Below are positions 45,158 to 56,634 of a stretch of DNA of 64,000 bases, piece by piece (position 1 is the stretch's first letter; the number at the start of each line of letters is the position of its first letter). Position numbers and translations under genes: made by a program. The notes under the pieces are model-generated. The model did not search any database, was not told the DNA's origin, and saw only the letters and a list, made by a program, of their open reading frames with translations. This stretch comes from Saccharum officinarum (lineage: Eukaryota > Streptophyta > Magnoliopsida > Poales > Poaceae), in assembly GCA_020631735.1 (NCBI GenBank), contig CM036197.1, positions 47,725,880 through 47,789,879 of the forward strand, in the 5' to 3' direction.

Positions 45158-48100
45158 TTGGCCTACTCCTTTAGCACCACCGCCAGCCCTCCCTCTCCTG
45201 ATTGGATCGCCGACTCGGGCGCCACTTTCCACACCACGCCCAATGCGAGCCTTCTTTCTTCTCTCCGTCCTCCCCACCCTTCCTATCCCTCTTCCATCAT
45301 GGTCACCAATGGCACCTGCATCCCTGTCTCCTCCGTGGGCACTGCCAGTTCCCATGGCTCCTTTTATCTCCCTGATGTTCTTGTGGCTCCCAGTATGGTT
45401 CACAACCTTCTCTCTATTCGCCGGTTCACCACTGACAACTCTTGTTCGGTTGAGTTTGACCCTTCTGGCCTCACCGTGCGGGATTTGGCCTCCCGGGTTC
45501 CTCTGCTCCGCTGTAACAGCACTGGGTCTCTCTACACCCTTCAGTTTCTGGCATCTGGTTCACCTTCTTCACCTTCCTCGGCGTCTGTTTCCCCTTCTTC
45601 GCCTCCCTCAGCCGCTTTCGCCGCCACTACTTCCTCCACCACTTGGCACCGTCGCCTCGGCCATCCTGGCCGGGATGCCCTGCTGCAGCTCAGTCGTAGC
45701 TCCGACATTCGGTGCTCTCGGCCTCACGATGATCACTTGTGTCATACGTGCCAGCTGGGCCGTCATGTTTGCCTTTCCTTTCAGTCCTCTTCCTCACATG
45801 CCACTCGTGTTTTTGATCTTATTCATTGCGACTTGTGGACTTCTCCTGTTCTCAGCATGTCCGGCTATAAGTACTACTTGGTGGTGGTCGATGATTTCTT
45901 CCATTATTCCTGGACTTTTCCCCTGCATGTCAAGTCCGAGGCGTTCCCCACCCTTAACCACTTCTTTGCTTGGGTATCTACTCAGTTCGGCCTCATCATC
46001 AAGGTTGTCCAGTGTGACAATGGTCGTGAGTTCGATAACTCAACCTCACGTGCCTTCTTCCTTTCTTATGGTGTCCACCTGCGCATGTCTTGTCCGTATA
46101 CCTCCTCTCAAAACGGCAAGGCCGAGCGCATGATCCGCACAACCAATGACATCATGCGCACCCTTCTGCTCCAGACATCTCTACCCGCTCGCTTCTGGGC
46201 GGAGTGTCTGCACACCTCCACCTATCTCCTTAACCGACTTCCTTCTACTGCCTGCCCAGCTCCCACACCTCACCACGCTCTATTCGGTACCCCTCCTCGG
46301 TACGACCACCTTCGAGTCTTCGGGTGTGCGTGTTACCCTAACACCGCCGCCACCGCTTCTCATAAGCTGGCTCCCCGGTCGACCCTCTGTGTCTTACTCG
46401 GATACTCTCCGGATCACAAGGGTTACCGATGCTTTGACCTTACCTCTCGCCGTGTCCTCATCTCTCGCCATGTCGTGTTTGATGAGTCGGCATTTCCTTA
46501 CTCCACCATCTCTACACCTCCACCTCCCGCTGACCCTGCGGAGGCTTCCTTCTTTCCCACTGAACCGGCGATTCCGCCACCCTTCTCCCTCTACCCTGCA
46601 GGTACTACTCTGGCGCACTCTCCTGGTGGTCCCGTCTCGCCCCTGCCGGACTCACACCAGGACCTTCCGGTGCCTGACACGGTCGAGGCAGCCCCGGAGC
46701 TTCCGCCCTCGCTCCCTGTGACTTCGCTGCATCCCGTTGTGCCTGATGTTGCGGAACCGAGCGCCGTTCTGATCGCGGAACCGAGCCCACCGACCCCACC
46801 TCCTCCCGGGCGCTTCGGACTCGTCTACCCGCGCCGGCGGGAGCCGCGTCCACCCTCACCTCCTCCCGGACGCTTTGGCATCGTCTACAAGCGCCGGCGT
46901 GACCCGGCTCCGCCGATCTCGTCACCAGCGCCGTCGTCGCCGGTGCATGCTCCGCCGGCGTCACCACGCTCTCGCGCCGACCTGCCGGTGTACCACCCGC
47001 CTCTTCTTCACCGGGACCCTCGTCACACTCACCCGATGGTGACGAGGCAGGCGTCTCGCCCGCAGGCCCTCATCGCCACCGCCGCCTGCGAGCCGGGGAT
47101 CTCTCCGGTACCCTCTTCCGTACGCGCGGCCTTGGCGGATCCTCACTGGCGCCGCGCGATGGACGAGGAGTACGCGGCCCTCCTCGCCAACCAGACGTGG
47201 GACCTCGTGCCTCGTCCACCGGGCTCCAACATTGTCACCGGCAAGTGGATCTGGACGCACAAGAGGCGGGCTGATGGTTCCCTGGAGCGCTACAAGACTC
47301 GCTGGGTCCTTTGCGGCTTCACTCAGCGGCCCAGCATTGACTATGCTGAGACCTTCAGTCCTGTGGTGAAGCCAGCTACAGTCGCACCGTCCTCTCCCTG
47401 GCTCTCGAGCGCTCTTGGCCTGTGCATCAGCTGGATGTCAAGAATGCCTTCCTCCATGGCACTCTGACTGAGACGGTCTACTGCAGTCAGCCGGCAGGTT
47501 TCGTGGATTCTTCTCGTCCTAACTTCGTTTGCCGGCTCAACAAATCCCTCTACGGGCTCAAGCAGGCACCCCGGGCTTGGTACTCTCAATTCGCTACCTT
47601 CCTGCAGACTCTTGGGTTCACGGAGGCCAAGTCTGACACCTCACTGTTCATATACCACTATGGGGTGAGACTGCTTACCTGCTCCTCTATGTGGATGACA
47701 TTGTTCTCACCGCCTCCAGCGAGTCTCTGCTCCACCGCATCATTGCCTCACTCCAGAAGGAATTTGCTATGAAGGATCTTGGGGTACTCCACCACTTCCT
47801 CGGCGTCACTGTTGAGCCCCGACCTTCAGGCCTGTTCCTCCACCAGCGGCAGTTCACTTGTGACATTCTGGAGCGAGCAGGGATGACCGCCTGTCAGTCC
47901 TGCTCTACACCGGTGGACACCCAGGGCAAGATGTCCAAAACTGGGGGTCCGATGCTTGGGCCAGCAGACTCCACCGCCTACCGGAGTCTTGCTGGAGCAC
48001 TTCAATACCTCACTTTCACACGGCCGGACATCACTTATGCCGTCCAGCAGCTCTGCCTCTACATGCATGCTCCGCGGGAGCCCCACCTGGCTGCTATGAA

Positions 48101-48638
48101 GCGGCTTCTCCGGTACCTCCGTGGCACACTTGGCTACGGGCTGCTCCTCGGCCGGTCCTCCACTGCCGAACTAGTTGTCTACACCGACGCTGACTGGGCG
48201 GGATGCCCGGACAGCCGTAGGTCCACCTCTGGCTACGCTGTCTTCCTCGGCGGCAACCTGGTCTCTTGGTCGTCCAAGCGCCAGCCGGTGGTTTCATGCT
48301 CTAGTGCCGAGGCGGAGTACCGTGCCGTGGCCAACGGCGTGGCCGAGGCCGCCTGGCTCCGCCAGCTCCTGGCTGAGCTTCACCGCCCACTCGCCAGGAG
48401 CACGCTTGTCTACTGCGACAACGTCAGCGCGGTCTACCTCTCCACCAACCCCGTGCAACACCAGAGGACCAAGCATGTAGAGATCGATCTACACTTCATC
48501 CGCGACCGGGTGGCCATCGGCGACGTCCGGGTTCTTCACGTCCCAAGCACCTCCCAGTTTGCAGACATCTTCACCAAAGGCCTCCCTTCCTCGACCTTCT
48601 CCGAGTTTCGCTCCAGCCTCAACGTCTCCGGTGGCTAG
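45158..48638 (+). pseudogene. Copia pol: protease, integrase, reverse transcriptase, RNase H (two frameshifts)
   Basis: The protease has the active-site motif WIADSGATFHTT (about 45203-45238). The integrase zinc region has WHRRLGHPG ... CHTC, and the core has Asp in HCDLW, Asp in QCDNGREFD and Glu in NGKAERMIRTTND. The reverse transcriptase starts near 47158 (MDEEYAALLANQTWDLV) and has [14 protein letters not shown] and YVDD at 47688-47699. RNase H has YTDADWAGCPDSRRSTSG, SSAEAEYRA and TKHVEIDLHFIRD, and ends ADIFTKGLPSSTF at TAG 48636-48638. The frame changes near 47385 and near 47665, each consistent with loss of one base. Apart from those two breaks the reading is clean, so inactivation is recent. 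Confidence 0.92.
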
Positions 48639-48732
48639 TTGTGGCTGCGGGGGGGTCTTGTGTGTGTTCTTACTTGTTTTCTTTCTTGTTCAGCCTTGAA
48701 CTCCGCTGCACCGGTAGTTCAGACTGCGGGGG

Positions 48733-48849
48733 TGTTGGAGTGTGACTGTTTTAGGCCCATGAGGCTAGGCCCATGTGGCCCTTGTATGGTACCTATATAG
48801 CTACCATTCTAGGGTTAGCCCAAATTAATTGAATCTAATCATTCTAGCA
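48733..48849 (+). repeat. 3' LTR of the copia element (117 bp)
   Basis: It follows the purine-rich CTGCGGGGG tract and ends TTCTAGCA. It carries a 14 bp internal duplication (AGGCCCATGAGGCTAGGCCCATG) absent from the 5' LTR. Confidence 0.92.
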
Positions 48850-49324
48850 TATGTGACTATTTTTTACCTGTAATCACTGTTCGTTGCCTCCGTCTGACCT
48901 TTACAATTTAAGTGGCTGTGCAAGTCCAAGTGATTTGTCGGCATCTCCTGCATTGGATTCAAGAGCACCCAAAAATTGATGGAATGGTGCCAACACTAAG
49001 AAAATATAATAATATGCTGCTAAGATTATGGAATGTTTGTTCTGTGAATTGGGAAAAGAATTCTTATCTGACAAACATGGGTACACAGTATTAGCATAGG
49101 AAGCAGTATTAGGAAGCATACTCCTTTTGGACATTTCATCGAGCACTGCAATGGCACAGAACAGCAAGGGCTGAGGAGACAGCAGTTGGGGACCATGGAG
49201 TGATGGAGAGGAAGGAGAACGCAGGGAACATGATGACAGGGCAGGCACAGGCGAAGAAGAAGACGAACCCGCGACATCGATGGCCACTGAAGCGGCGGTA
49301 GCGACCAGCGCACAGTGCCGCCGG

Positions 49325-50657
49325 CAGCAATTTTGTGAAAGTCTTTGGAAAACACTGTACCAACCAGCTAAGGTGTGCAAACCCTTGGAATGCGATTGCG
49401 CCGCTGCCTTGTTTTCTGCAATAAGGACGGCAAAACGCTATAAATGTTAGATATTTAGGAACAATCGTTGTACACAGACAAATGTTGTATTACAGCGAAG
49501 CAAAACAATGGAAAGGCAGTCCCTGTTCTCTGCTTCGCAAGCATTCAGCATTGTGATTTAGCATAAGAAAATGCAAGTTCATTTCGTTGTGCTGGATCAA
49601 TTAGTAAGGCTATTTGTTTTTGTACTATCCTTGAAGATTATGTGTTCACATCACTGAATCTGAATTGGCTGCAGTAAGTCTATTTCTGTGACGTAAATTA
49701 TGGATTGACATTGCACTCCGGCCTCTCAGCTTGAATATAGTAACATGGCATCAGAAGAGTAAACAGGAGGGAAAAGGTTGGTACAAATTACCAGTTTCGA
49801 AGCTATTCCAGCATGTTACTTTAACCCATCCTTTTTTTCCTGATTCCAACTGCATAAAAAAAATATGTTAGGTGGCTAAGTGCTTAGCATATCCAAAGTA
49901 CGTGAGGCATATTCAGTAAACAGGTAAAACCCAGTTCATTTTTATGACATGTTTATAATGCTCGATACATACTGAAGGGATGCTGCATCAATAATATATT
50001 GTTAAGTGCAAATTCTAAAACAATTATTTCCTACCTTCTTTGAGGTATAATGTTGCATATTATCACATAGGACATCCAGGAGTTGTAGAACCTGAAGGTC
50101 ACTGAGCCTGCACCTAGCATATAGAACCAAGCATATGAATACAAAAGTAAGCAATGAAATATGTCCATAACTGGTATAAGTATGTGACTATTTTTTTTAC
50201 CTGTAATCACTGTTCATTGCCTCCGTCTGACCTTTACAATTTAAGTGGCTGTGCAAGTCCAAGTGATTTGTCGGCATCTCCTGCATTGGATTCAAGAGCA
50301 CCCAAAAATTGATGGAATGGTGCCAACACCAAGAAAATATAATAATATGCTGCTAAGATTATGGAATGTTTGTTCTGTGAATTGGGAAAAGAATTCTTAT
50401 CTGACAAACATGGGTACGCAGTATTAGCATAGGAAGCAGTATTAGGAAGCATACTCTTTTTGGACATTTCATCGAGCACTGCAATGGCACAGAACAGCAA
50501 GGGCTGAGGAGACAGCAGTTGGGGACCATGGAGTGATGGAGAGGAAGGAGAACGCAGGGAACATGATGACAGGGCAGGCACAGGCGAAGAAGAAGACGAA
50601 CCCGCGACATCGATGACCACTGAAGCGGCGGTAGCGACCAGCGCACAGTGCCGCCGG
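49325..50657 (-). pseudogene. Canopy/MSAP-like gene, tandem copy B without the copia element
   Basis: This 1,333 bp unit is an almost exact repeat of copy A (43248-49324 minus the copia element). Exons on the minus strand are 50201-50280, 50035-50107, 49792-49849 and 49325-49415, with the same residues as copy A apart from Thr to Met in one exon. The last exon runs through the duplication junction directly into the 5' part of copy A (…QNC then CRRHCALVATAASV), so an open frame continues to 48901. Upstream sequence (50660-50942) is GC-rich and may be the original first exon or promoter, cut from its flank by the LTR element at 50943. No convincing signal peptide can be assigned. Confidence 0.7.
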
Positions 50658-50942
50658 CAGCGTTGCGCCGCCAGGTCCGTGGTCGCCCGTGCGAGGCCTC
50701 GCACACGGCGTGGAGGTCCGGCGGCGCGGGCTGCCACGCGGTGACGCGGCAGGGCGGGGGAGGAGAGGAAGGGCGGGCGTTAGCACGGTGACGCTGGCCG
50801 GCCTGGAGCGGACACGTCGCCGAGCGGAGGCAGCGCGGCCATGCGGGAGGCGAGGGCGCAAGGGAGAGAGGCAGGGAGAAGCGGAGGGGGCGGGCGGGCG
50901 TGGCGCCGGCGTGCAGCTCGCTGGCCAGGTGTGGGGTGCAGC
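50658..50942 (-). other. GC-rich 5' flank of the Canopy-like gene
   Basis: This region is strongly GC-rich compared with its surroundings and lies upstream, in minus orientation, of copy B. It could hold the original 5' UTR and first exon. Several frames are open but none is recognisable. The LTR element at 50943-56445 separates it from 56451 onward, where GC-rich sequence continues. Confidence 0.4.
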
Positions 50943-53900
50943 TGTCGCACACCAAAATTTCTAATTTTAGGTTATACATAGAAAACACTAACTAAAATAA
51001 ATATTTTAATATTTAAATAGAACTTGTCATTAGTTTAGATTTCATATATTTTTATTAAAGAAAAATAGTGTTTTCGATTATTTTAGAATTAACTTGATGG
51101 GCTTTGGTTGATGTGATGCTTGTTTTGGAGTTTATGAGTGCAAACGGTTTACGAGTACGACAGAGCGATGTTTATCTCTCCTTGAGAAATTTTTATGACC
51201 CTTTTTCGAATTAAAATTCCAGTTTCCATGAACTTAATCTTTTTCTTTGATCATTTCACCAATCTTTTCATGAGCTCTAAATACTTTATTTGGGTTCCTT
51301 ATGTTTCATAATATCTCTGAGAATTTTCTCTGAATTTTTAGAGCTTTTAGAGTATTTTTTATGGCTTAAATAATAATTTTAGACTTTTCTAGAATTATTT
51401 TATCCATGAAATTAATTAATTCCGAAAATAAATAAATATCTCATTTTTCTCAATGCTCAAAGCCCATGTACAATAATCCTAATAAATCTCAAAGGCTCAT
51501 ACATTTATTTACTAATGGACTTTAATAATTAATTAGACCTATTAGTAAAGATGGAGGGTGCAACATCAATCAGTACCGTATCGCTAGTTGACATGAGGTA
51601 GGGAGTTTTCCTCCCTATATATACGTACTTACCCCATGGGCAATGCACACCAAAACTACCGTAAGAGGAGCCCCTAGTTTGGGAAATCTCTCGTGTAGTA
51701 AATTAGATATTTTTTCTCCTTCTTGTGTCGCCCCTAGGCCGAGACCCTTCAGATGGATGGAGGTAGAAGATGAAGTATTTGCGGTTCTGCCACTGGTTCG
51801 TAATATCATTGTCGTTTCTTCATTTTAATTCTGTTTTACTCCGTTTTAGTTGCGTTAGTTTCGTATAGTTGCGCTCTACGTAGTAGTGCTGATGTATATC
51901 GTGTCACCTAATTATGAATTTATTGATTTACGTGCAATATTTATTTAATGCATTTTTAATTAAAAGCAATCTAATGTAGTAACTCGTTCTTGTGATTTTG
52001 CGATCATGCCAACTGAAGCTACATGCTATCGGCGTAGACATGTTACATGCTAGTCATATATAAATTAAATATTAATTTAATTGACATGCAATTATTTCTA
52101 TGATTAAAAGCAATCTAGATCTGTAAATCCGTTCTTGTTGCGACAGTTTCATAGCATCGCGCTCTATACAATAGCGATAGTTTTTGTGATGTTACTCAAG
52201 TATGAATTTATCTATTTAAATGCAACTTGATTAATATTTATTTAACAGTTTTCTAACTAAAAGCAACATAGGGGTATAATTTCGTTCTTGTTGCTTCATG
52301 ACTATGCTGGCGTAAGAGACGTATTAGCAACGTTGTTTACCATGTCACGTTATGTGTTTATAAATTAAATTATGTTTATTTGATTAATGTTTATGTCATG
52401 CTCTTTTAAATTAGAAGCGACTTAGGTTCATACATAGAACATTCTTAAATAAATGTTAACTTGATTAATATTAACTTAAATGTTTCTTAATCATAATTAG
52501 TTTAGTTAAACATGAAGCATGTAGTTAATTTAACTAATATTTAGCTACTGTCTTTTCAAATTAACAGTAACTTTGGTTTATAATTTGTCTTTTATAAATA
52601 ATCAAATGCTATCATGATTAATAAGAACTTAAGTGTTTCTTAAATAGAACTTATTTAGTTTATACAAAAAACATATAATGATTCGATTAGCTGTTATCAC
52701 TTTCTTTATGCTTTCTAATTTATAAATGTTTAGATGACTTAAACACTAAATAAATATTTATAAATAAAATATAAATAAGGTTAACTTCATCTTTTATAAT
52801 TCAATGTAAATTGATTAATGTTAATGCAAACTAGTTTTTCAATTTTAAAGGAACTTTGGACCATAGCGATTGCTAACTAGATTAATGAAAATATGAATAC
52901 GTTTTAAATCATATTTTGCTTAGCTTAAGCATGTTACACACACAACATAACTCGTTCAGTTGCTTTCATGTATACTTTTCCCTTTTGCAAAAATAAAGTT
53001 AAACTTGATTAAATTATATGACATTGTTTATAAATAAAATATAACTAAGGTTTAACTTCGGCTTTATAATTTGATTAACTCAACTTTAGGATATTTCTCT
53101 AAAAATGTTAATCACCTTATCTTGATAACTAAAATGAATCCAGCATATAGTTTTTTCTTTTAGTATGTTGCAAGCTTATCGATAGTCGTGTCCTGTTAAC
53201 AGTAGCTCCGTTCTCCGTCGTTCTTGTGCTAGCATCAAGTCGTGTCAATTAGTGTACTCTTTTCTAGTTTCTCTTTTGTTTGATGTGTTGTTCTCAGTTG
53301 TGTTTATTGTCTGTTTATTCTGCTTGGTTGCTACGAGTAGAGGAAGCGTGGTTCGTTAGCAATGAAAACCAGGAGGTGAGGGCCGACAAGTACAGCATAA
53401 GTTGAAGATCAGAGACAGAGGTTGAAGATTTCTTAGTAGCTAACTTTGGGAAAAGACAAGTATAGCATGTGATCATCCTTGTTTCCTATTCACCTTTAAT
53501 ATACTTAATTCATGTGCATGTGTCTACCTTGTTACCACTAAGGATATCCTAGCTTGTGTATCTTGTACCTTGACACCCATGGGACATTGCATTAGGTAGT
53601 ATTTATGCTAGTGCTCAAGATAAATAACCATGATCTGCAACTTGACTAAGGGTATATGCAATAAACGTTTAAAAGATGTTTTAAAGCAACATGGCTCAAG
53701 AGGGCTAGAGCATTGGGCTATTTTTATGGTGCTCTAGTTTCTCTCCTTAAGGACATATCTGTAAGCGAACATCCGAGACTTACAGTACAACTGTGAGGGC
53801 TATATGGCTCTGGCTTTAGCTCAGTATGATGATCTTTTCTAGCTTATTAGAGGTTACCCTTGTGGCGCAAATGGAGAAAAGCATACTGTGGATCCCTAAG

Positions 53901-54653
53901 ACTGGTTGTATCACACAGGCTGACTTTAGAAACCTAGCGGCCCTAACTTGTTAGACGAACCTTTGAAAGGCTTTATAGTGAATCCTGCCGACCTTCCTTG
54001 GTAGTGGGTCAAGAGGCTGATCACCTCGGGCGAAAGGGTAAATCATGACTCACAGTGAAAGTGTGCAACCTCTGCAGAGTGTAAAACTGTTATAACAGCC
54101 GTGCTCATGGTCACGAGTGGCCTTGGACCCTTACAGAATAGATGATCACTAATGACTATAAATGTGCTTTTGCTATTTATTATTCATCTTTACATTGATC
54201 ATATGTTTATTGTGGGATTAATGCAAACCTAATGCTACTCATATGATAAACTGTGATAATTAAAAGCTAAATGCAGTAAACCAGTGTCTATCCTTTTGAG
54301 CCTCATGAATCTCGTGTTATATTTGTTGAGTTCGACATAGACTCACTCTTGCTATTTCCCCACACTCTAGTGTGTAGTGAGGTGCTGCTTAGAAGAAGAA
54401 TAAAGGTGTAGTGGAGTTTCCAGAAGTCTATAAGAAGTGCTTAGCATACGGAGCCCTGTCCCTGTGACGTTGGCCTAAAGAAAAGATTAGTGACCGTTCC
54501 GCGACACTCTGATAGTTGTAAGTGTTAATATAGTAAGTATTCCGCTTTATATAAACATTGTTTTGATATCTCTATTCTATTGTTGTATGTGTGGACTTCC
54601 TGTGCACACATATGACGAGCCTGGTTTTGTTCTTTGGAAAACCGGGTGTGACA
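50943..54653 (+). repeat. 5' LTR of the gypsy-type element (3,711 bp)
   Basis: TG...CA ends; very AT-rich. Its last 523 bases (54131-54653) match 55911-56445 closely. A possible TATA box lies in CTATATATACG near 51615. Confidence 0.87.
51960..52600 (+). repeat. Degenerate repeats of about 150 bp inside the LTR
   Basis: AAAAGCAATCTA ... CGTTCTTGTGATT near 51962 recurs as AAAAGCAATCTAGATC ... CGTTCTTGTTGC near 52106 and as AAAAGCAACATAGG ... CGTTCTTGTTGC near 52258. Weaker versions follow near 52425 and 52563. Spacing is 138-167 bp. Confidence 0.6.
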
Positions 54654-54656
54654 GAG

Positions 54657-54668
54657 TGGTATCAGAGC
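54657..54668 (+). other. Primer-binding site of the gypsy-type element
   Basis: TGGTATCAGAGC lies three bases after the 5' LTR, an exact match to the plant initiator tRNA-Met primer-binding site. Confidence 0.92.
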
Positions 54669-55910
54669 GATGTTGACTAAAGGACGTATGCCAAGTAGCA
54701 CTGGACGTATTCTAAATCTTATTTTATGATAAAACTATTTTGTCATCCCTTGACCCTTTGGTTTTGACTATTTCCTCTTCCTTGTCCTGTTGTATCCCCT
54801 CCTCGATAGCTTCCTTTGAGCTATTATTTCTTACTCCCTTGATTTCTGTTTTATGTTATTTTTACTAAAAGTTTTCTGATCTCACCTTTTTCAAAAGTTC
54901 GATGGCCTTTCATCATCCATACTTTTCCCTTAGGATGACCACCATTGTTGAAGAAGCACGTGTAGTACCGATGATGTGATTTGTGCTTGTTTTGCTTGAT
55001 GTGTTGCTTGTGTATTGTTCTTGTTCTCGTGTTTCAAAGGTGGCTCGGAAGGTATAAGTCTTGAGGAGTAACTCGATCCATGTTAAGTGGGGTAGTGTCA
55101 ACTTCTATCCTACTTAATTTTTCAATCGATCCTAATTCTTGCTATTTTCTCTTACACTATCCTTGTCTACCATTAGTTGTCATGTTGCCTTCTTTATCTC
55201 ATCTTAATGGAGGATCAACACATGAAGGACTCATCAATAGTAGTAAGCTTTAAAGAAAGTGTTGCCTTCAATGACATCGCCAGGTGGAACAAGATCTTTG
55301 TTAAGTGGGGTAGCATCCGCCACCATCATCAATCTCAAGTCACGAGACAAGAAGACCCAAAGACCAATCGCTATCATAATATCATCTTTTGCTAGTCCTT
55401 GCCCCTTAACCAGTCTCACCTTCTTGCCATCAATCTTTACTTTTTTCTTATCAACATTTGACAACTTTTGACCCTTGTCCTTACATCTTATAAATCCTGA
55501 TTCAAGGACCTACAAAGACTTGAAGATCAATTTATCCTTCTCACTGGTCTCCCTGAATGGTAAAACGGAAGACTAGTCTTTACCTTTCTTCAACCAATGC
55601 TAGTCTATCACTTTTTCATGATGTCTCATAAATTTTGAATCGAGGAGTTGTGAGTACCATAAGATCTATTTTTATCTTTTGCTAATCTTCACTCTTGTTT
55701 TTACACCTTATAAAGTGAAGACTCGATGATCAACCTTGATCTATCTTTTTAATCTCCTTTGATCTTCCTTTCCACCTATGCTGACCTTCAATCATTTGAC
55801 CCTCTATCATTAGCTCGAATCAATCTTAACGATCAATCCAATGTTCTCTTGTCAACCATTGATAATCCTTGACGCTTATATCAGAATTTGTCAAAAGTTT
55901 CAAAACAATC
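54669..55910 (+). other. Remaining internal region of the gypsy-type element, non-coding
   Basis: No gag, protease or pol motif is visible; the frames present are short and unrecognised. It joins directly to the middle of the 3' LTR at 55910/55911. Confidence 0.6.
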
Positions 55911-56445
55911 TTACAGAATAGATGATCACTAATGACTATAAATGTGTTTTTGCTATTCATTATTCATCTTTACATTGATCATATGTTTATTGTGGGATTA
56001 ATGCGAACCTGATGCTACTCATATGATAAAACTGTGATAATTAAAAGCTAAATGCAGTAAACCAGTGTCTATCCTTTTGAGCCTCATGAACCACGTGTTA
56101 TATTTGTTGAGTTCGACATGGACTCACTCTTGCTATTTCCCCACACTCCAGTGTGTAGTGAGGTGCTGCTTAGAAGAAGAATAAAAGTGTAGTGGAGTTT
56201 CCAGAAGTCTATAAGAAGTGCTTGGCATACGGAGCCCCCAGTCAGCCGTCTCTGTGACGTTGGAGCCTAAAGAAAAGATTAGTGACCGTTCCGCGACACT
56301 CTGATAGTTGTAAGTGTTAATATAGTAAGTATTCCGCTTTATATAAACATTGTTTTGATATCTCTATTCTGTTGTTGTATGTGTGGACTTCCTGGACACA
56401 CATATGACGAGCCTGGTTTTGTTCTTTGGAAAACAGGGTGTGACA
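55911..56445 (+). repeat. Truncated 3' LTR (last 535 bp only)
   Basis: It is colinear with 54131-54653 to the terminal TGTGACA, with a few substitutions and small insertions (for example extra CAGTCAGCCGTCT-like bases near 56240). Confidence 0.87.
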
Positions 56446-56567
56446 GCAGCGGCGGAGGCTGGATGGCCAGCACGGGTATGGATGGGTGAGGAACTTCCTG
56501 GAAGTATCCGGGGAGGACGGGAGCAGGTGGGCGTGGATCTATTTGCGTTTGCGTGGGCAGCTAACAC

Positions 56568-56634
56568 GCTGGAAGGTTGATTCGGTGGACATCGGTGCAA
56601 ACAGGCTGGAAGGCTGAATCGGTGGACATTGATG
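56568..56634. repeat. Two-copy tandem repeat (36 bp)
   Basis: GCTGGAAGGTTGATTCGG and following bases at 56568-56598 recur at 56604-56634 as GCTGGAAGGCTGAATCGG, with three or four changes. Confidence 0.7.

Larger units (their letters stand above)
44108..48849 (+). mobile_element. Full-length Ty1/copia retrotransposon with very short LTRs (4,742 bp)
   Basis: LTRs beginning TGTTGGAGTG and ending TTCTAGCA flank the element (44108-44210 and 48733-48849), with the 5 bp target duplication TATGT on both sides (44103-44107 and 48850-48854). The primer-binding site starts at 44211. The pol order of protease, integrase, reverse transcriptase and RNase H is that of copia elements. The empty site is visible in the neighbouring tandem copy (AAGTATGTGACTATT near 50185). 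Two single-base frame breaks and the lack of a recognisable gag make it non-autonomous now. Confidence 0.93.
43248..49324 (-). pseudogene. Canopy/MSAP-like gene (saposin-like, DUF3456), copy A, split by a copia element
   Basis: On the minus strand four exons match plant Canopy-like proteins (TLR4 regulator/MIR-interacting MSAP family, PF11938), small secretory-pathway proteins with a saposin-like cysteine fold. Exon 48868-48947 reads EMPTNHLDLHSHLNCKGQT and ends in DY(R). Exon 43957-44029 reads LSDLQVLQLLDVLCDNMQ then HYTSKK. Exon 43715-43772 reads LESGKKGWVKVTCWNSFE. Exon 43248-43338 reads ENKAAAQSHSK and then loses similarity, stopping at 43246-43248. Phases join correctly and splice sites are present (…GATTACAG|GTAAAA, GTGCAG|GCTCAG, TGCAG|TTGGAA, TTGCAG|AAAACA). 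A candidate upstream exon (CAIAVLDEMSKRSML, about 49090-49150) could hold the first family Cys. Roughly the last 60 residues of the family are missing. A copia element (44108-48849) occupies the intron between the first two exons listed. It is probably non-functional. Confidence 0.7.
50943..56445 (+). mobile_element. Gypsy-type large-LTR element with internal/3' LTR deletion (5.5 kb)
   Basis: The element starts TGTCGCACACCAAAATTTC and ends GGGTGTGACA, flanked by GCAGC on both sides (50938-50942 and 56446-56450). The 5' LTR is complete (3,711 bp) and is followed by a perfect primer-binding site. After 1,257 bp of non-coding internal sequence only the last 535 bp of the 3' LTR remain. A deletion has therefore removed the rest of the internal region and about 3.2 kb of the 3' LTR. 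No gag or pol remains. Confidence 0.88.

Noticed and set aside
48901..49380. Minus-strand frame with VLDEMSKRSMLPNTASY looked like a PPR repeat
   Set aside because: Only one weak PPR-like stretch exists, and neighbouring spliced exons match the Canopy/MSAP family in order and phase, which explains the region better.
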